Of a stretch of 64,000 bases of DNA, positions 1 to 12,252 are shown in pieces (the first letter of the stretch is position 1; the number at the start of each line of letters is the position of its first letter). Location of the stretch: assembly GCA_949825025.1 (NCBI GenBank), contig OX463778.1, forward strand, positions 29,283,265 to 29,347,264, in the 5' to 3' direction. The notes under the pieces were generated by a model. That model made no database searches, was not told the DNA's origin, and saw nothing but the letters and a program-made list of their open reading frames with translations. The DNA comes from Siphlonurus alternatus (taxonomy: Eukaryota; Arthropoda; Insecta; Ephemeroptera; Siphlonuridae). The position numbers were made by a program, and so were the translations under genes.

Positions 1-758
1 TTTGTTACATTTGGCTCTAGCCGCACTTAATTCGCATCAAGAAAATCTCACGCAGATGCAGACACAAATTTAGGATTTAGCATTGACGCATTGTTAGGTG
101 ATGTTTAAAAATAATATTATAAAGGAGTTTGTGAAAATGCAAACAATTTAATTTTAACTTCAAGCATCACATGGTAATGTAGGCTAAAAGCTTTTTAATC
201 AATATAACTATACAATTTGATTGAAATGCATATTAGGATTTTGGGATTATTTAATTGTTTTGTTAAATTTTTAGTTTTATTTAATAATATTTATATATAT
301 ATACTAAAACATACCCTTTGCTTGTTTGGATGTAATGCAATATTTTTATGTATAATTAAAAACATGGCTATTCAGTTTATGGCGCTTGTAACTATTTTAT
401 TTTAATCAATAAAAGTTAATTGTAATTAATTTAATTAACTGTTGCAGTATTATTGACGTAATCCATTATGTAATAAAGCTCAAGATTGCATATATGCATT
501 TTTGAATCTGCATGCATTAAATTGTATATTATAATTATCGTAAATTGTTTCAGTTTGTAGTAAAATGTTATTAACATAATGCATGCATGCGCAATGTCCA
601 GCCTATAATATTATTTATCATTAAATATGCCGTAAATTTCCTTTTATTGTTTTTGTAATTTACTAATAATTTTATAATTACTTAAGTTAATTAGAAGCAG
701 ATAAGCAAGCAATTAAAATATTTATTGCTCTGTATATTTAGGGAATTTAAGAATTATA
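1..758. other. AT-rich intergenic DNA
   Basis: No exon, RNA gene or clear repeat is visible. The single short open frame is AT-driven and lacks family features. TGCATGCA-like words recur here and throughout the window. Confidence 0.6.
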
Positions 759-936
759 GGGGGACATTCACAATGCACTTTAACCTCCACTTTAGCCCCG
801 ATTTTTAACCCTGGTGCTAAACATGGCGCTAAACTATGAGCTTAACATGGTTAGCCCCTGATTTAGTACCATGTTTAGCACCAGGGTTAAAAATCGGGGC
901 TAAAGTGGGGGTTAAAGTGCTTTGTGAATGTCCCCC
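759..936. repeat. Foldback MITE, family A, copy 1
   Basis: A near-perfect palindrome of about 178 bp. It starts GGGGGACATTCACAATGC and ends with the inverted GAATGTCCCCC. The arms meet in the middle around ATGAGCTTAACATGG. The trinucleotide ATA flanks both ends (756-758 and 937-939) and may be a 3-bp target duplication. A second copy of the family lies at 19752-19929. There is no coding capacity, so it would depend on a transposase supplied from elsewhere. Confidence 0.85.
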
Positions 937-1857
937 ATAGTGTTATAGAGCATTTGTTTGGGTTTGCGTGCGTTGAAATCTCCGTAAAAAATGATATTTT
1001 TTTATCAACGAAATTAATTATGATTGGACGTTCACAAGCTTGAAAATTTTAAGACGCGACTTATTTGAAGAGCATTTCAATGATATAAATGGAGATAAAT
1101 TAATGTTTTGTTACAGAGACGAATTAAATGAATTAAAAATTTGCATGCAAATTTGCACAAATATTAATAATATCATAATGTGAATGCTTTCGCATGCATG
1201 AAAGCATTTGATATTAATATAATTGATTTATAGTTGATCATTAATATCACCACCGGTAAGCTCTTATTTAATTTGAGTTATTTGAGTATTACAAATAACA
1301 CAGTTAAGGAAAATCATAATATTATATATAGCAAAACAAAAATAGTACGTAAATTAACTGTTGATGATAATATATTTATAATATAAATATTAAATATTTA
1401 AACATCCGCATGCCCTTTGGAAAAATAAATTGTCACACTATGTATATCTTTTGGGAGGAGAAATGCTGATTATTTTGGATTTTACTTAAATGAGTAAAAT
1501 CCAAGTAATGACTATTATATTAATATTATTTTTTTTTTAAATTTTAATCTTTTTTTTTTTGCGATTATAACATGATTTTTTTATACTAGCTGGTTATATA
1601 CACTCAAAATAAAAATATTAACAACAATATTTTATTCAGCTAGGAGCAGAGGCCACAAAGGAAATAAAACGAAGGCCTTAACTTATTAATTAAACAAATT
1701 TAAGTAACAAAAGTTAAACGATAAAATTTAAAGCTGTAACTTTTATGTACTGTTATAATACTATATACACTGCAGCTAATTTGTAATTATATACAAATTT
1801 AATTTTACATTTGCTCATCCTAAAATTATAGTGGGTTGTTAACACAGTTGACATTAC
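937..1857. other. AT-rich DNA, nothing supported
   Basis: Only homopolymer runs and short AT words are visible. If the candidate exon at 1858-1912 is real, this stretch is the start of its intron. Confidence 0.55.
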
Positions 1858-1912
1858 CTTGGAATGGATATCCGGTAAAGTACGGTGCCATGTTGAGGGT
1901 GGACACTGCCAT
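1858..1912 (-). CDS. Candidate first coding exon of an unidentified gene
   Basis: On the minus strand an ATG at 1912 opens 18 codons reading MAVSTLNMAPYFTGYPFQ. They run directly into a good splice donor (CCAAG|GTAATG, phase 1). The exon lies in a GC-rich islet surrounded by AT-rich DNA, as expected for a first exon next to a promoter. The aromatic/Pro/Gly-rich N-terminus resembles the starts of some developmental transcription factors, but I cannot assign a family. Downstream exons would lie left of 1858 and probably outside the window. A 70-aa frame also crosses this islet (1854-2066); it reads through the donor and is less convincing. This could also be a chance ATG in a regulatory islet. 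Confidence 0.35.
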
Positions 1913-2180
1913 GTGCTGGTGGTGCTGAGACGAACGCGCGAGGAGGACCGGACACCTCTGGCGCTGACACCTGACTACTTCCCGGACCTCCTCGTACCTT
2001 GGCACCTCCTCCCTCGCTCACAGCCTCCATGGCGGCTCCTCTGATCTCACCAACGAGCTTCCTCATTGGCCATCCGAGGCTCTTAGAGGAGGAGTCAAGA
2101 CGAAGGTTCCTCGTCCTGCCGCAATGGTCACGAGGGCAGCACTCTCAATGCTGAAGACCTCATGTCCATCCATATGTTAA
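1913..2180. promoter_or_regulatory. GC-rich islet upstream of the candidate exon
   Basis: The base composition switches sharply to GC and CpG rich and back again. It lies directly 5' of the candidate ATG at 1912 on the minus strand, so 5' UTR plus promoter is the simplest reading. No TATA box was identified. Confidence 0.35.
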
Positions 2181-2879
2181 AATATTTGACTTAGATGGGG
2201 GTGCATGCTTTGGTAAACAAAATCACTCGTTGATATTACGTTTATCTTTTGTTCTTATCAAGAACAATATGAATGAATTGATCAATGATGACCAAGTATT
2301 GAAGTCTCCAAGTATATACTTATTTACAGGATGCACCTCAAACAGGTTTATGAGGTTATGGAGTCGTCATAGGGAATCTTAAAAAGCATTATTAGTTATG
2401 ATTTTTTGCTAAATAAATATTTAATTAAAATTATGAATAAAAAATGATTTGGAAAAATGAGATCTCGCTCGTCTAAATTATAATCATTAATATAAAGCGT
2501 ATTAATTTCAACAAAGATTTGAGCTGTCACATGCACAACCTTTTATATAAATAGGTATAAAATTTCAAAAAAATTTAAATTTTATAATATTTTTTACTAT
2601 ATACATCATCACAACATCAAGAAGGATTGCGTTGTTATTGCATGCTTATCTTATATAGCAGAGTGACTAAAGAGAAGGATTTTTTTTATCTATAAATATT
2701 AAGCTCTTCCATAAATAATATTAAAACAAGAATTCAAAATAAAATAAATAATTTGCATGTTAACTTCTCTATCTATGAAATAAGTAAAATCAAGACTTGT
2801 TTAAAAAATTCGAAAATTTACTCTGAATGCAAGACAGATAAAAAAAAGTTATTGTTATGATGGCAGATATTGATGATAG
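2181..2879. other. AT-rich DNA, nothing supported
   Basis: No coding, RNA or repeat signal could be recognised. Confidence 0.5.
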
Positions 2880-3125
2880 AACGTTCATCGTTAGGTCGAT
2901 TGTTGCAAGTTGAACTTCGACCCCGCTCTGAGAACGTCTCACAACGCGTGCTTGCGTGGGCCGAGTGCTTGACACTGCAGATTTTCGCACGTCCCCGGGG
3001 CTCCGTGATGGATGGAGACGGATGCGCGTGGGCGTCCCTGGAGACCGTTCGCCACCCGGCTGATGGATCGTGCGAGAAAGACGATCCTCATTGTCGCTAA
3101 TTTCCCGCATTCAAGCGTCAATCAA
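2880..3125. promoter_or_regulatory. Isolated GC/CpG-rich islet
   Basis: About 245 bp of GC-rich sequence with many CpGs in an AT-rich setting. Overlapping open frames occur on both strands (for example minus 2790-3110 and 2939-3121), but none has a recognisable domain, signal peptide or splice context. Open frames on both strands simply follow from high GC. It could be a regulatory element or an unrecognised exon. Confidence 0.3.
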
Positions 3126-6100
3126 ACATCCATTCATCTCAATAGCATACTCGAGCAAAGTGTGCACTCGGGACTCGTGAGTTGCAGAAATCTTGTTTTT
3201 GTCAAATGTTTAGTTTTGCAATTTTATAAAAGTTGGCATTTTTTAAACTATAAATCGAATAAATATTATATATATACCAAAAACTTCAAAAATAAAACAT
3301 CAATTGGCGTTTTTTTGTGTTTTAACATTATTATGAAATGCATATTTTACTGTCATAAAAGTATAAGTAAAACCTATATCGTATTATATTAATTGTCATA
3401 TCACAATAACACGAAGGATAAAAAAAAAAAGGTTCATACACTTCAAATCCAAATTTTTAATACATAAATATGCTTTATAATATATTATTTAAATATACAT
3501 TTGAATAAATTAAAACAGCTTGAATTTTTAAAATTGATTTTACATATTTATCATATGTATAATATGTATCATGTATTAATATATATATGTTTACATACTT
3601 TCGATTCATACTATTTTTATATAAATTATGATGCATAGATGCACACCATGTTTGTTTTACTATTAAATTTAATTAAATAATATTGACGCAGTATTAAATA
3701 GCCTACTCTATATGTATTACTCAATACTGCCATGTTGATAATACTAATATTAATGTAACCGCAAGATTGAAATCTTTAATTAAACATTGGCTATAGTACT
3801 TAATGATGTAAGCATTTCTTATTCAAATAAATTAAAACAAAAGAACAGCAAAAAATGCAAAAATATTTAACTATATACAACAATCATTTGTTCTCAATTC
3901 ATTTGAAATTTGTTTGGATATTTAGTTATTATATAATAATTTAATATACTATCAGATATTTTGTAAAATAAATAAATAAATTTAATGTATCATTTTAACT
4001 TATCAATAATTGTTAACAGCCCAGAGAGACGATTTGATAAAACAATCAACATTGATAGACAATAAGGTAGAAATATTATAGAAATCACATGCACTTTATC
4101 ACTTTTTAATAAGTGTCACTAAGGAAATTAATTATAATAACATAGCAATTTGAGTTCTATAATCACTTGAAAATATATCAAGATAAAAAGATCTCTTCTT
4201 CTTGTGAGATTAAATGTGTCAATCAAAATTCGGGTGAGTGATCGATGCATGATGTTATCCATTTTTTTTGTGCCATGGAAAAAAAAAATACAAAATCCAC
4301 ACATTGTCACCTACGTTTTTAAACTTTACAAATCTTGGTCATATTTATATGCAATATAAAGCCAGATAACATAATAATAGCAGACCATGTGCATTGCAGT
4401 CAGAATTTTATATACTCTATGGGCACCATCAGCTATTTTGTATTACTTGATGTGAGAAATCATCAATGCATTATATGCTATTCAATAAAGCTCCAACTAA
4501 TATATTTTAAGAATTGATATGAAATGAAATTACGAATGTAAACATGTTTTGAAATAATGGTGTATACATAGTTCAATATTATATAAAATCAATATTTAAA
4601 ATTGTATTGTATAAATTATCATGAATCACATTGAAAAAATGCATTCTTATTAATCAATTTCTGTGGTGCAGGTATGTTGTAAAAATGTAAAGTATACTTT
4701 TGCAAGAAACATAAGAACAGAATTTGCCACGCCCTTCTTATCTCATTACCCCAAAATATTCTGTATATAAATTGTGATATATATAAATGACTCTATATAA
4801 AACATTATAATTACATGCTTAAAATCATTAAACTTTAATAAATTATATACAGCCTGCATGTTATAAGCTATAACTTATAAGTCTCATTTCACATGAGAAT
4901 CATTCACATAATGTGGCATATATAATATGTTTGAATGCATGCAAGATAAGGAGGCCTCCTCCATCAGCATGAATAATTTTACTGCTGCGTCCCATCAAGT
5001 GCCGCGAGGATCGCGACGACAACAAACACACGAGTCAAATGTCAGGAAGGGACTTGCAGTGCAACAATAACGTTAACAATGACCCGCTGAGGTGAGAATA
5101 TCTCTTGCTCGCTCTCTGTACAATGCAATGCTTAGTACATGATGTAATAATAAATTGTGCATAAAACATCATTCAATTTATCAAACAAAATGTCATTCTC
5201 TTACGTCGGAATATTTTGTATTATTATATTTTATATATTTAACAATAATAAAACTTGTTCTATTATTCAAGCCTGTCATTCGCGCAACAAAATAAATTAA
5301 CATTATGATAGTTGGCATGGAAAAAAATACAATATATAGAATGTGTATTTAAAAAAATCCTTTTAAAAAAGTATTAAGATTTGGAAAATGTAACATTTTT
5401 AACTAATTACAAATATTTATTAGTTCACCCTATACATATACATATCCTACTTTTAATAATTCTAATATTAAGACAATAAAATAATTGGGTTTTGCATGAA
5501 AATATATTATGACAATTTAAAAAAATAAAAATTAAAGTTTTTTTATTTCTTATAGGTGATAAAATTGAAATGCATAAATTTGCAAATTGATGCATCCTCC
5601 ATTAATAATTATTTCTAATATGGATTATGATGTTAATATACGATTTCACACTGAAATCTGTTGCATGAAGCAAAGTCGGTCAGCTGCGACCACCAGTAAC
5701 GGGGTGTTGCTCGTCCCGGTCATCCGTCCAGCAAGTGGGGCGTCACGTCGGTTCTTCACGCGCGTCCTCTCGAGCTAATGACGCGCACGTGACGTGTGCA
5801 GAATCACGAGGGCTTAATCTAGCTCGTACTCAGATGTGTCATTTCTCTAAACACAGAGGAGCTGTTTCACTTTAATGTGCTAAAACTCTAGATTTGAATC
5901 CTATGCACGCTTCAATGCCATGAAAGCTTTAATATATAGACAGCATATCACATGCTCAAGGAAAAAAAAAGTACATCCTTTTCATCATTAGAATTCCATT
6001 TCCAAGCTTGCTAATCCTCACGTCATGTATAAAATCTTTATCTTAATTACTATTGGGTCAATTGGGTGTAGCCTAAGTTGCATATTATCAAGACGTAAAC

Positions 6101-6660
6101 ATCAAAAAGTCTTGATAAACATCCTATATACTGGAAGTATTAAAACAATTTTATGAAGTTAGATATTTTAATATATTATTAAAAAACTAAAAACTTCTGT
6201 CACTAAATTTCAGGATGACAATATGACAATTTAATAATATTGAAGAACTGCATGAATTTAAATTATCCAAATATCTGCATTACATGACATTTAAGATATT
6301 GCATTTTGTGATCAGATCGCGGGAGGCTCAATCAATTCAGATCTTTGCTGAGGCTGACAACCGTTTCACGATCTTTACCGATGAAACGTCACGATTTTAT
6401 ATCACCCTGAATCAAACTTTGATCTCGTGCGATGTTCTCAGTATCAATTAAATTCTTAGTAATAAAAATAATCCTTAAAAATCGCATAATTCTGATAATC
6501 GATAAAGAAATAATATAATGAAGTTTAAGTCCTTTATTTATTATGGAATACCGTTTAGTTCGATCTTATATATAATGCATTCTTCCGTGCACATTTTTTT
6601 TTTTACGTTCATATCTCTTTATATATAATTTTTATTTCTATAGAGCAAGTAGAAAGGACA
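3126..6660. other. AT-rich intergenic with two GC islets
   Basis: Mostly AT-rich with no gene. Two GC-richer patches stand out. The one at about 4950-5105 contains CCGCTGAG followed by GTGAGAAT, a possible plus-strand donor. The one at about 5680-5870 is CpG-rich and contains CACGTG-type words. Neither gives a supportable exon chain. Confidence 0.45.
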
Positions 6661-6719
6661 CAATCGAAATATTCGATCTATCACGTGCTAGATTAGAGCT
6701 ATTGATTTCTGGTTAGCAG

Positions 6720-6755
6720 GTTCAAACAGGTGTAGCCGCAATTCCTCGTACACAG
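6720..6755 (+). other. Candidate 36-bp microexon
   Basis: Thirty-six bases are bounded by a good acceptor (TTTCTGGTTAGCAG) and a consensus donor (CACAG|GTAAGTGAG). Read in phase 0 it gives 12 codons, VQTGVAAIPRTQ, with no stop. It sits at the left edge of a GC-rich patch (to about 6840). No flanking exons can be linked to it, so the parent gene is unknown. A decoy splice-site pair remains possible. Confidence 0.3.
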
Positions 6756-6859
6756 GTAAGTGAGAGGAGGGCGGAGGCGGCGGCGGCGCTTTGCTCGGGT
6801 GTTTGGTGCAAACAGTTTAGGCCTCTGGCTCCACGTGGGAGGTCTAATATACTGACCAT

Positions 6860-7752
6860 GATTGCGAACAAAAGAAGCACGGACAATCTGACATTAAGCG
6901 CGCGGTATTTAAAAAAAAAAAAAAAAAAAATGATAATAATAAAAAGAATACACCGTAGGGGGGCAAATTTTAGTTGACCTTTTAGATCATAACTATTTAT
7001 TACCACCTTGCTTGATACTCCATTATATATTATAAATTGTATAGACGTTAATATATTTTAAAGGTATGTAAAATTTTTTGATGATTATACTTTAACTAGT
7101 CATTACTTATCACCACGTATGATCAAACTAAATGTCAATGGTACAAAACGATGATGACGTGAGGTATTTTCATTGTTGCCACTGAAATAAACAAGTGATT
7201 TAGAGGAGGCTGTTATTGTTCTTTAACATTCTCGCCGGGTGTTCAAACAATTTCATTCAAGAAAACTTTGATTAAGTTTATATGAGTGTTTATTTAATTA
7301 TTATATATTTTACATTAATACATTTCAGGGTAAAATAGGCATTTAAAAGAACGACCTTCAGCACCAAAAAATATCCTTTATAAAAATTTGTACTGTGAGG
7401 ATTGTTCTCCACTCTTATACATATTTGTCTTTTATTTTACAGTACAGCGGGAATTGAAAGAGCTTGTCCAAAGAAGAGAAAATAAATTATTCTGGAACAG
7501 TAAACAAGAAATTTGCCATTTTTTTATAAAATTATTTAAATGAATATAATATAATCAATAATCATTCATTGTTTATAAAAAAAAAAGGTAAATAAAAAGG
7601 TTGTTCATCTTTTCACCTTTAATTTCAATCAATACAACACTGTGAATTAACAGAAAGAGAGAGGGAAAGCAAATAATTAATTGTTTAGTAATCATCAGAT
7701 CATTGTATTTTACAGAACGGCGGTCCACTTCAAATAAATTAAAGGATTTTAA
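6860..7752. other. AT-rich DNA, nothing supported
   Basis: Contains a poly(A) run at about 6910-6930. No coding signal. Confidence 0.5.
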
Positions 7753-7864
7753 TATGTAAGCTTAATTGAAGCTACACCAGTTGGCGTATTCAAATTTATA
7801 ATAAAATGATTTTATTATCAATTTGAATACGCCAACTGGTGTAGCTTCAATTAAGCTTACATAA
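7753..7864. repeat. Near-perfect palindromic MITE
   Basis: Arms of about 45 bp are essentially identical inverted copies, starting TATGTAAGCTTAATTGAAGC and ending with its reverse complement. They are separated by a short AT-rich loop. The lack of divergence between arms implies a recent insertion or recent arm homogenisation. No second copy of this family was found in the window. Confidence 0.85.
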
Positions 7865-8286
7865 TACTAACTGTGAGTAGTAATTTTTAGATTCTTGGGG
7901 GGGGGGGGGAACTGAATTTATAGTCAGTTGTATTAATTATTTAAAATATTAAACATATAATATGTTAGTATATTAGGACATACACTTTCATCTACGGTAT
8001 AGTAGTGAATGATAATTAAACCTCAATTTTTTTTGTTTACAGAAAATTTATAACATACTATATATTAATTATTAGAAAAGTTTAATAAGTTTAATTCCTA
8101 CTATAAAACGGTGAAATCAAATTATAATACAAACAAAAATAATTACTATATCAGTATCATGACATAATTTGTTTTGAATGTTTTAATTGTGGAAAGTAAT
8201 GATGAAAATTTTCAAATTTCTACTGCAATCTAAAGTATTCATTTTATGTATTATTATATAATTATATAGCATGCACAATATTTTAA
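7865..8286. other. AT-rich spacer with poly(G) run
   Basis: A homopolymer G tract (about 7897-7909) lies in otherwise AT-rich DNA downstream of gene A. Nothing else is supported. Confidence 0.5.
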
Positions 8287-8292
8287 TTTATT
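8287..8292 (-). terminator. Poly(A) signal, CBM14 gene A
   Basis: AATAAA on the minus strand, about 125 nt downstream of the stop codon of gene A. Confidence 0.5.
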
Positions 8293-8416
8293 CCCTTACA
8301 ACTGAGGCTCTTAATTAATACATGAAGCTTCACAGTTTTATATAAAATAGCATTATGGTGAACTTGGACACACTTCTGTATGCCTCAAACATACACCAAC
8401 CACCACACAGGCCCCG

Positions 8417-9169
8417 CTAGCATCCAGGGTACGGCGCGGACTCCGAGCACGATGAGTCTTGGGGCCACATGCAGACGCCTTCAAATTCATCAAACTCGAG
8501 ACCCAGAGGGCAATCGAATTCAATGGCTCCTCCGAAGTCGCACTTGCAGAACTTGGTGCAGTCTCCGGGAAAGTAAATACCCACGGCCTCGTTGCAATTG
8601 TTTGGAGTGCAGCGCTGGTTCACGCAGGCTGGACAGCGGGCGAACGGGGGCGTGGGCTGCGTGGGACACGACCCACCGATGGTGCACGGTGGGGGTGGTG
8701 TCTTGGAGCACCCGCGAGCCTGCAGGTCCATCGAGCAGTCCACTACTAGCAGCAACAGCGCGAGTACCAGGGTGATCGCTGTGAAGCCACGCCAGAATAT
8801 TATTTAACACGCATGTGGTAGTACACATTAATTAGTAAAACAGTTTTTTACTGAATGCTCAACTGAATTGTACAATGCAATATTTAAAAATATCTGTGAA
8901 AACTTGTCGCTAAAAACAAAAATTTATTTTAATAACATTAATAGTCAAATTTGAAATTTTAAAATGCAAAGACCTGAAATTTAAAATACACAAAATCTAT
9001 ACGATGTATATAATATGTGATTATAATATGTTATTATTATAATATTAAGTAAATAATTATAAACATATCTCTTATTTTTTTAATCCCAATTTCGAAATTT
9101 CATTTTCATCAATTTTAAATTCTTCCATCAATTTTTACCTTGTGACGACAGAGGTCACTCACCTTTCAT
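8417..9169 (-). CDS. Secreted single-domain chitin-binding (CBM14) protein, gene A
   Basis: Two coding exons, 9169-9163 (ATGAAAG) and 8778-8417, joined across a 384-bp phase-1 intron (donor GTGAGT, acceptor CACAG). The product is 122 aa. It starts MKAITLVLALLLLVVDC, a typical signal peptide, followed by a Cys/Pro-rich stretch. One peritrophin-A type domain follows: GDCTKFCKCD, a core Cys before PLGLEFD, GVCMWPQDSSC, and a closing PYPGC. The core is preceded by the family-specific CPACVNQRCTPNNC extension. CBM14 domains bind chitin, so the protein probably acts outside the cell in peritrophic matrix or cuticle. It is the shortest and most divergent of the four paralogs and has no Thr linker. 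The start was chosen because exon 1 and its promoter match the three sister genes exactly in layout. Confidence 0.87.
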
Positions 9170-9209
9170 GATGGAGCACAGGGTTCCTGGTGCCTTGCTG
9201 GGTCGCCCA

Positions 9210-9317
9210 CCGTCTCTGTTACCCCCTGCCTCTGTTCTCGGCTATTTAACCTCACGAAATCACAGCATGACGATGACGTCAGAGGGTCCGAGCCGGCGCA
9301 CCAAACGTGCCCTTATC
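9210..9317 (-). promoter_or_regulatory. Promoter of CBM14 gene A
   Basis: Read on the minus strand, in order: GATAAG (9317-9312), a full CRE-like TGACGTCA (9281-9274), the TATA element TTAAATA (9249-9243), and AGACGGTGGG starting at 9215, 34 bp after the TATA start. The GATAAG is farther from the TATA than in the sister genes (68 bp). Exon 1 with the ATG follows at 9169. Confidence 0.65.
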
Positions 9318-10073
9318 AAAATGTATCAATCGGCAATACATTTATACGCTGGACCGCCAAAGGTGTTATCTATACACAATAAAATAAGAGCTTTTTGAGC
9401 AGTTGCCAAGTTTTACCTTACATGCAGCATGTCGAACACGACAAGGCATGTCAATGTATGCGACTGTCTCGACTGAATCTGAATCTATGATAAAACTTCA
9501 TTAAAAAAAAAAATTTTAGTATTTTAAGCAATTAAATTTATTCACTTGCATAGCAAATTCATTTTATGCCGTAAATCATTAAAATTATGAGATACTACCA
9601 AGATAATACTCGTGTTAATAATATATTAGTATATACATAATTTGAATTTATAATGTATAATTTTTTTCAACGTTGTGTGGATACATTACATAATATTATT
9701 ATACATTACATAATAATTTTAAACATGTTAAGACATTAAGGCAGCACATTGCATCTAATATTATATACAGCAAGCTGCACTGAAATTTAAGGCAGAAAAA
9801 TGTTAATGCAGAAAATGCTTATATGTAACCATGTAAACATCATGCAGCCATACTAATTCGTGTGCGTGGACTAATGGCAACAAAAACGTCATTGTACGTA
9901 TGTCAATAGAAATGAAATTCCATTAACTGCTGCTATCAAATAATAAAACAAAACTCAAATGGAAATTCAGTGACAGGTTTCTATTTAATTCAAATTCTAT
10001 AATTCTAAAATAAAACGATCAAAGCGCCATGGATGTACTGAAATTTAGAACTTTATAAAAACTTACATCCAAG
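9318..10073. other. AT-rich DNA, nothing supported
   Basis: This is upstream DNA of gene A. No repeat or coding signal was recognised. Confidence 0.5.
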
Positions 10074-10196
10074 TGCATAGATGAAGTCTAACTTTAATCC
10101 AGGCTTGCTTAACTTTGTGGAATTTGATTGTTACTTATTGCGATAATCGAAATCAACAAACATAAGTCGAGATTAAAGTTAGACCTCATCTATGCA
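10074..10196. repeat. Foldback MITE, family C, copy 1
   Basis: Inverted arms: TGCATAGATGAAGTCTAACT at the left, and its near reverse complement (AGTTAGACCTCATCTATGCA) at the right. A related copy with the same layout lies at 62579-62689. Confidence 0.75.
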
Positions 10197-12122
10197 ATTG
10201 GGTTTTATATATATAGCTTTTTCACAAAATGCTTTTATTATATATAGTACGCATAATTTTATTCTATAAATTTATCTTGGGTTAAATCGAGTACTATCAA
10301 AAAAAATGTGGACTAAATTTGTGCTTAACTATCATCTATAACTTATCCTAATATTTTGAACGCTTTTAACGACAATTTATAAAAAAATATATACATAATC
10401 ATATATATTATTTATTTATTTATTATATTTATTCAGAAAACAGACTACAGATAATTGTCAACGGTATCTATATTTTACCACAGTAATTTGCCGTCTGTAT
10501 TTATAATCATAATGTTTTATAAGCTGTAAATTTTGTTCCCTATATCTGTGATTAGTATAACGTCAAATCGCTGCACATTAATCTGCGTCGTTTCTGATTG
10601 TACCATGGAACTTATCTCCGCGGTAAGAGATAACCGTGGATTAGTGTGGATGTGTAATAACGTCTTCATTAGTTGTGATTTTTATAATGGTAATAAATTA
10701 ATATAGATTTACTACACTATATTGTATCATATTATTTTTACAATGAATTTTTGTAATGGAGAATTGCGTTTTTATGTATACCGTAATTTGTACATATTAT
10801 ACAGTTCACTTCAAAATACTGCTCTTGAAATTTGATTTTTTTTTTTAAATTAAATACCGTACACGTCTCTTATAATCGTATAATATTTAATCAATGTCAA
10901 AATCAGTTTTAAAGTGGCCTTATATAATTACAAAAATTTCATATTTTGTTGTTTTCACTTTTTATGCATCAATATAAAACAAAATCACGCAGTCTCTTTG
11001 TCAATTGATGACGAGCAGCACTGCATGAAAATTTTATTGCTTTTATGGAAAAAGGACCAGCCTCATGTGTATTGTCTTTCCTCTCCCCTCTATAGATTTT
11101 GTTAATTCTCTAATACTCTTATAACCTTATCTGAAATACTTAAAGTTTTTCATACCGCAACAGCTTGTTTCAACTTATTTTTAAAAGAAAAAATATAAAA
11201 ATAAAAGGCATGCAGGTTGTTCGTATCACAAACTGATTGCGGGTAAGTTTAACCTTTTTTTCCCAACACATCATATTTGTATGCAAGTTTTAGATTAACG
11301 GCTACCTTGATGAAGTGCGTATGGATGAGATCACTCTGAGCTTAATCTCAGCTGGACGGAGTGACGGTCATGGCTGATAAGAAAATTCCGTCCCTGAGTG
11401 ATGGCTCAAGATTTCTCGCCATTTAACACTGATTCTCAAAATATGCAATTCAACTGTGCTAATAATTTTAATATTAATGAGTATATCATTGTAATGGGTT
11501 TAGTAAGGTAGTTCAAATTTTGTATTATTATTAATTAGTTTTTTAAGTTTTAAGTTAAATCAATTGTAAATTTTTACTTATAAAAAAAGCATTTTAAATC
11601 GAACCTACATGTTATTTTTTAGTTTCCATGATTTGTTCCAAGTAGAACTTCAATAAAACAATTAATCAACAAAATTTAATCAAGTATTAGTAAATAGAAT
11701 TTAATAATATATTACACTGAAAGAAAAAGTTTTGTTAATGATCTATAACTTTTAACCAACCGCTATTATGAATGTGAAGTCTAGAACTCTTCAGTTTCTG
11801 AAAAGATTATCGATTGAAAATGAATTTGTAATTTTGTTGTATTTTCACGTAATGATTTTAGCTGGGTATTTGTGTACACTAGCAGTTACTGTTTGGTCAT
11901 TTTATCTGTCGTTGCGTTTTGAAATAAAACTTACACAAATATCCGAGTACAGAGTTATCTGTAAATATTTTATTTCCGATCACCGAGTACATAAAATTCT
12001 CATTGGATTCATTAACTACAGGTAGGCATAAGAAGAAAATAGTCGTTAATGTGTAACTTGTGCAGGGATTATTTTCAATATTATAAAATACAAAGGTTTT
12101 CGTATATAGATTGTACATGATA
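10197..12122. other. AT-rich DNA, nothing supported
   Basis: No gene is visible. A slightly GC-richer patch occurs at about 11300-11420. Short open frames here are AT-rich and unsupported. Confidence 0.5.
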
Positions 12123-12124
12123 TT

Positions 12125-12130
12125 TTTATT
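12125..12130 (-). terminator. Poly(A) signal, CBM14 gene B
   Basis: AATAAA on the minus strand, about 125 nt after the stop codon of gene B. Confidence 0.5.
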
Positions 12131-12252
12131 GCAAAATACAGAATATAAAAAAATTGTATAATGTGAATATTAATTATATAAATACATGAGTTTTTAATGA
12201 ATGCCAGGATGAGGATATTATTATAAAATTATATGAATATAAAAATTGTTAT

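Noticed and set aside
2790..3121. 106-aa and 60-aa minus-strand frames over a GC islet
   Set aside because: Overlapping frames on both strands are expected from high GC. No signal peptide, domain or splice support.
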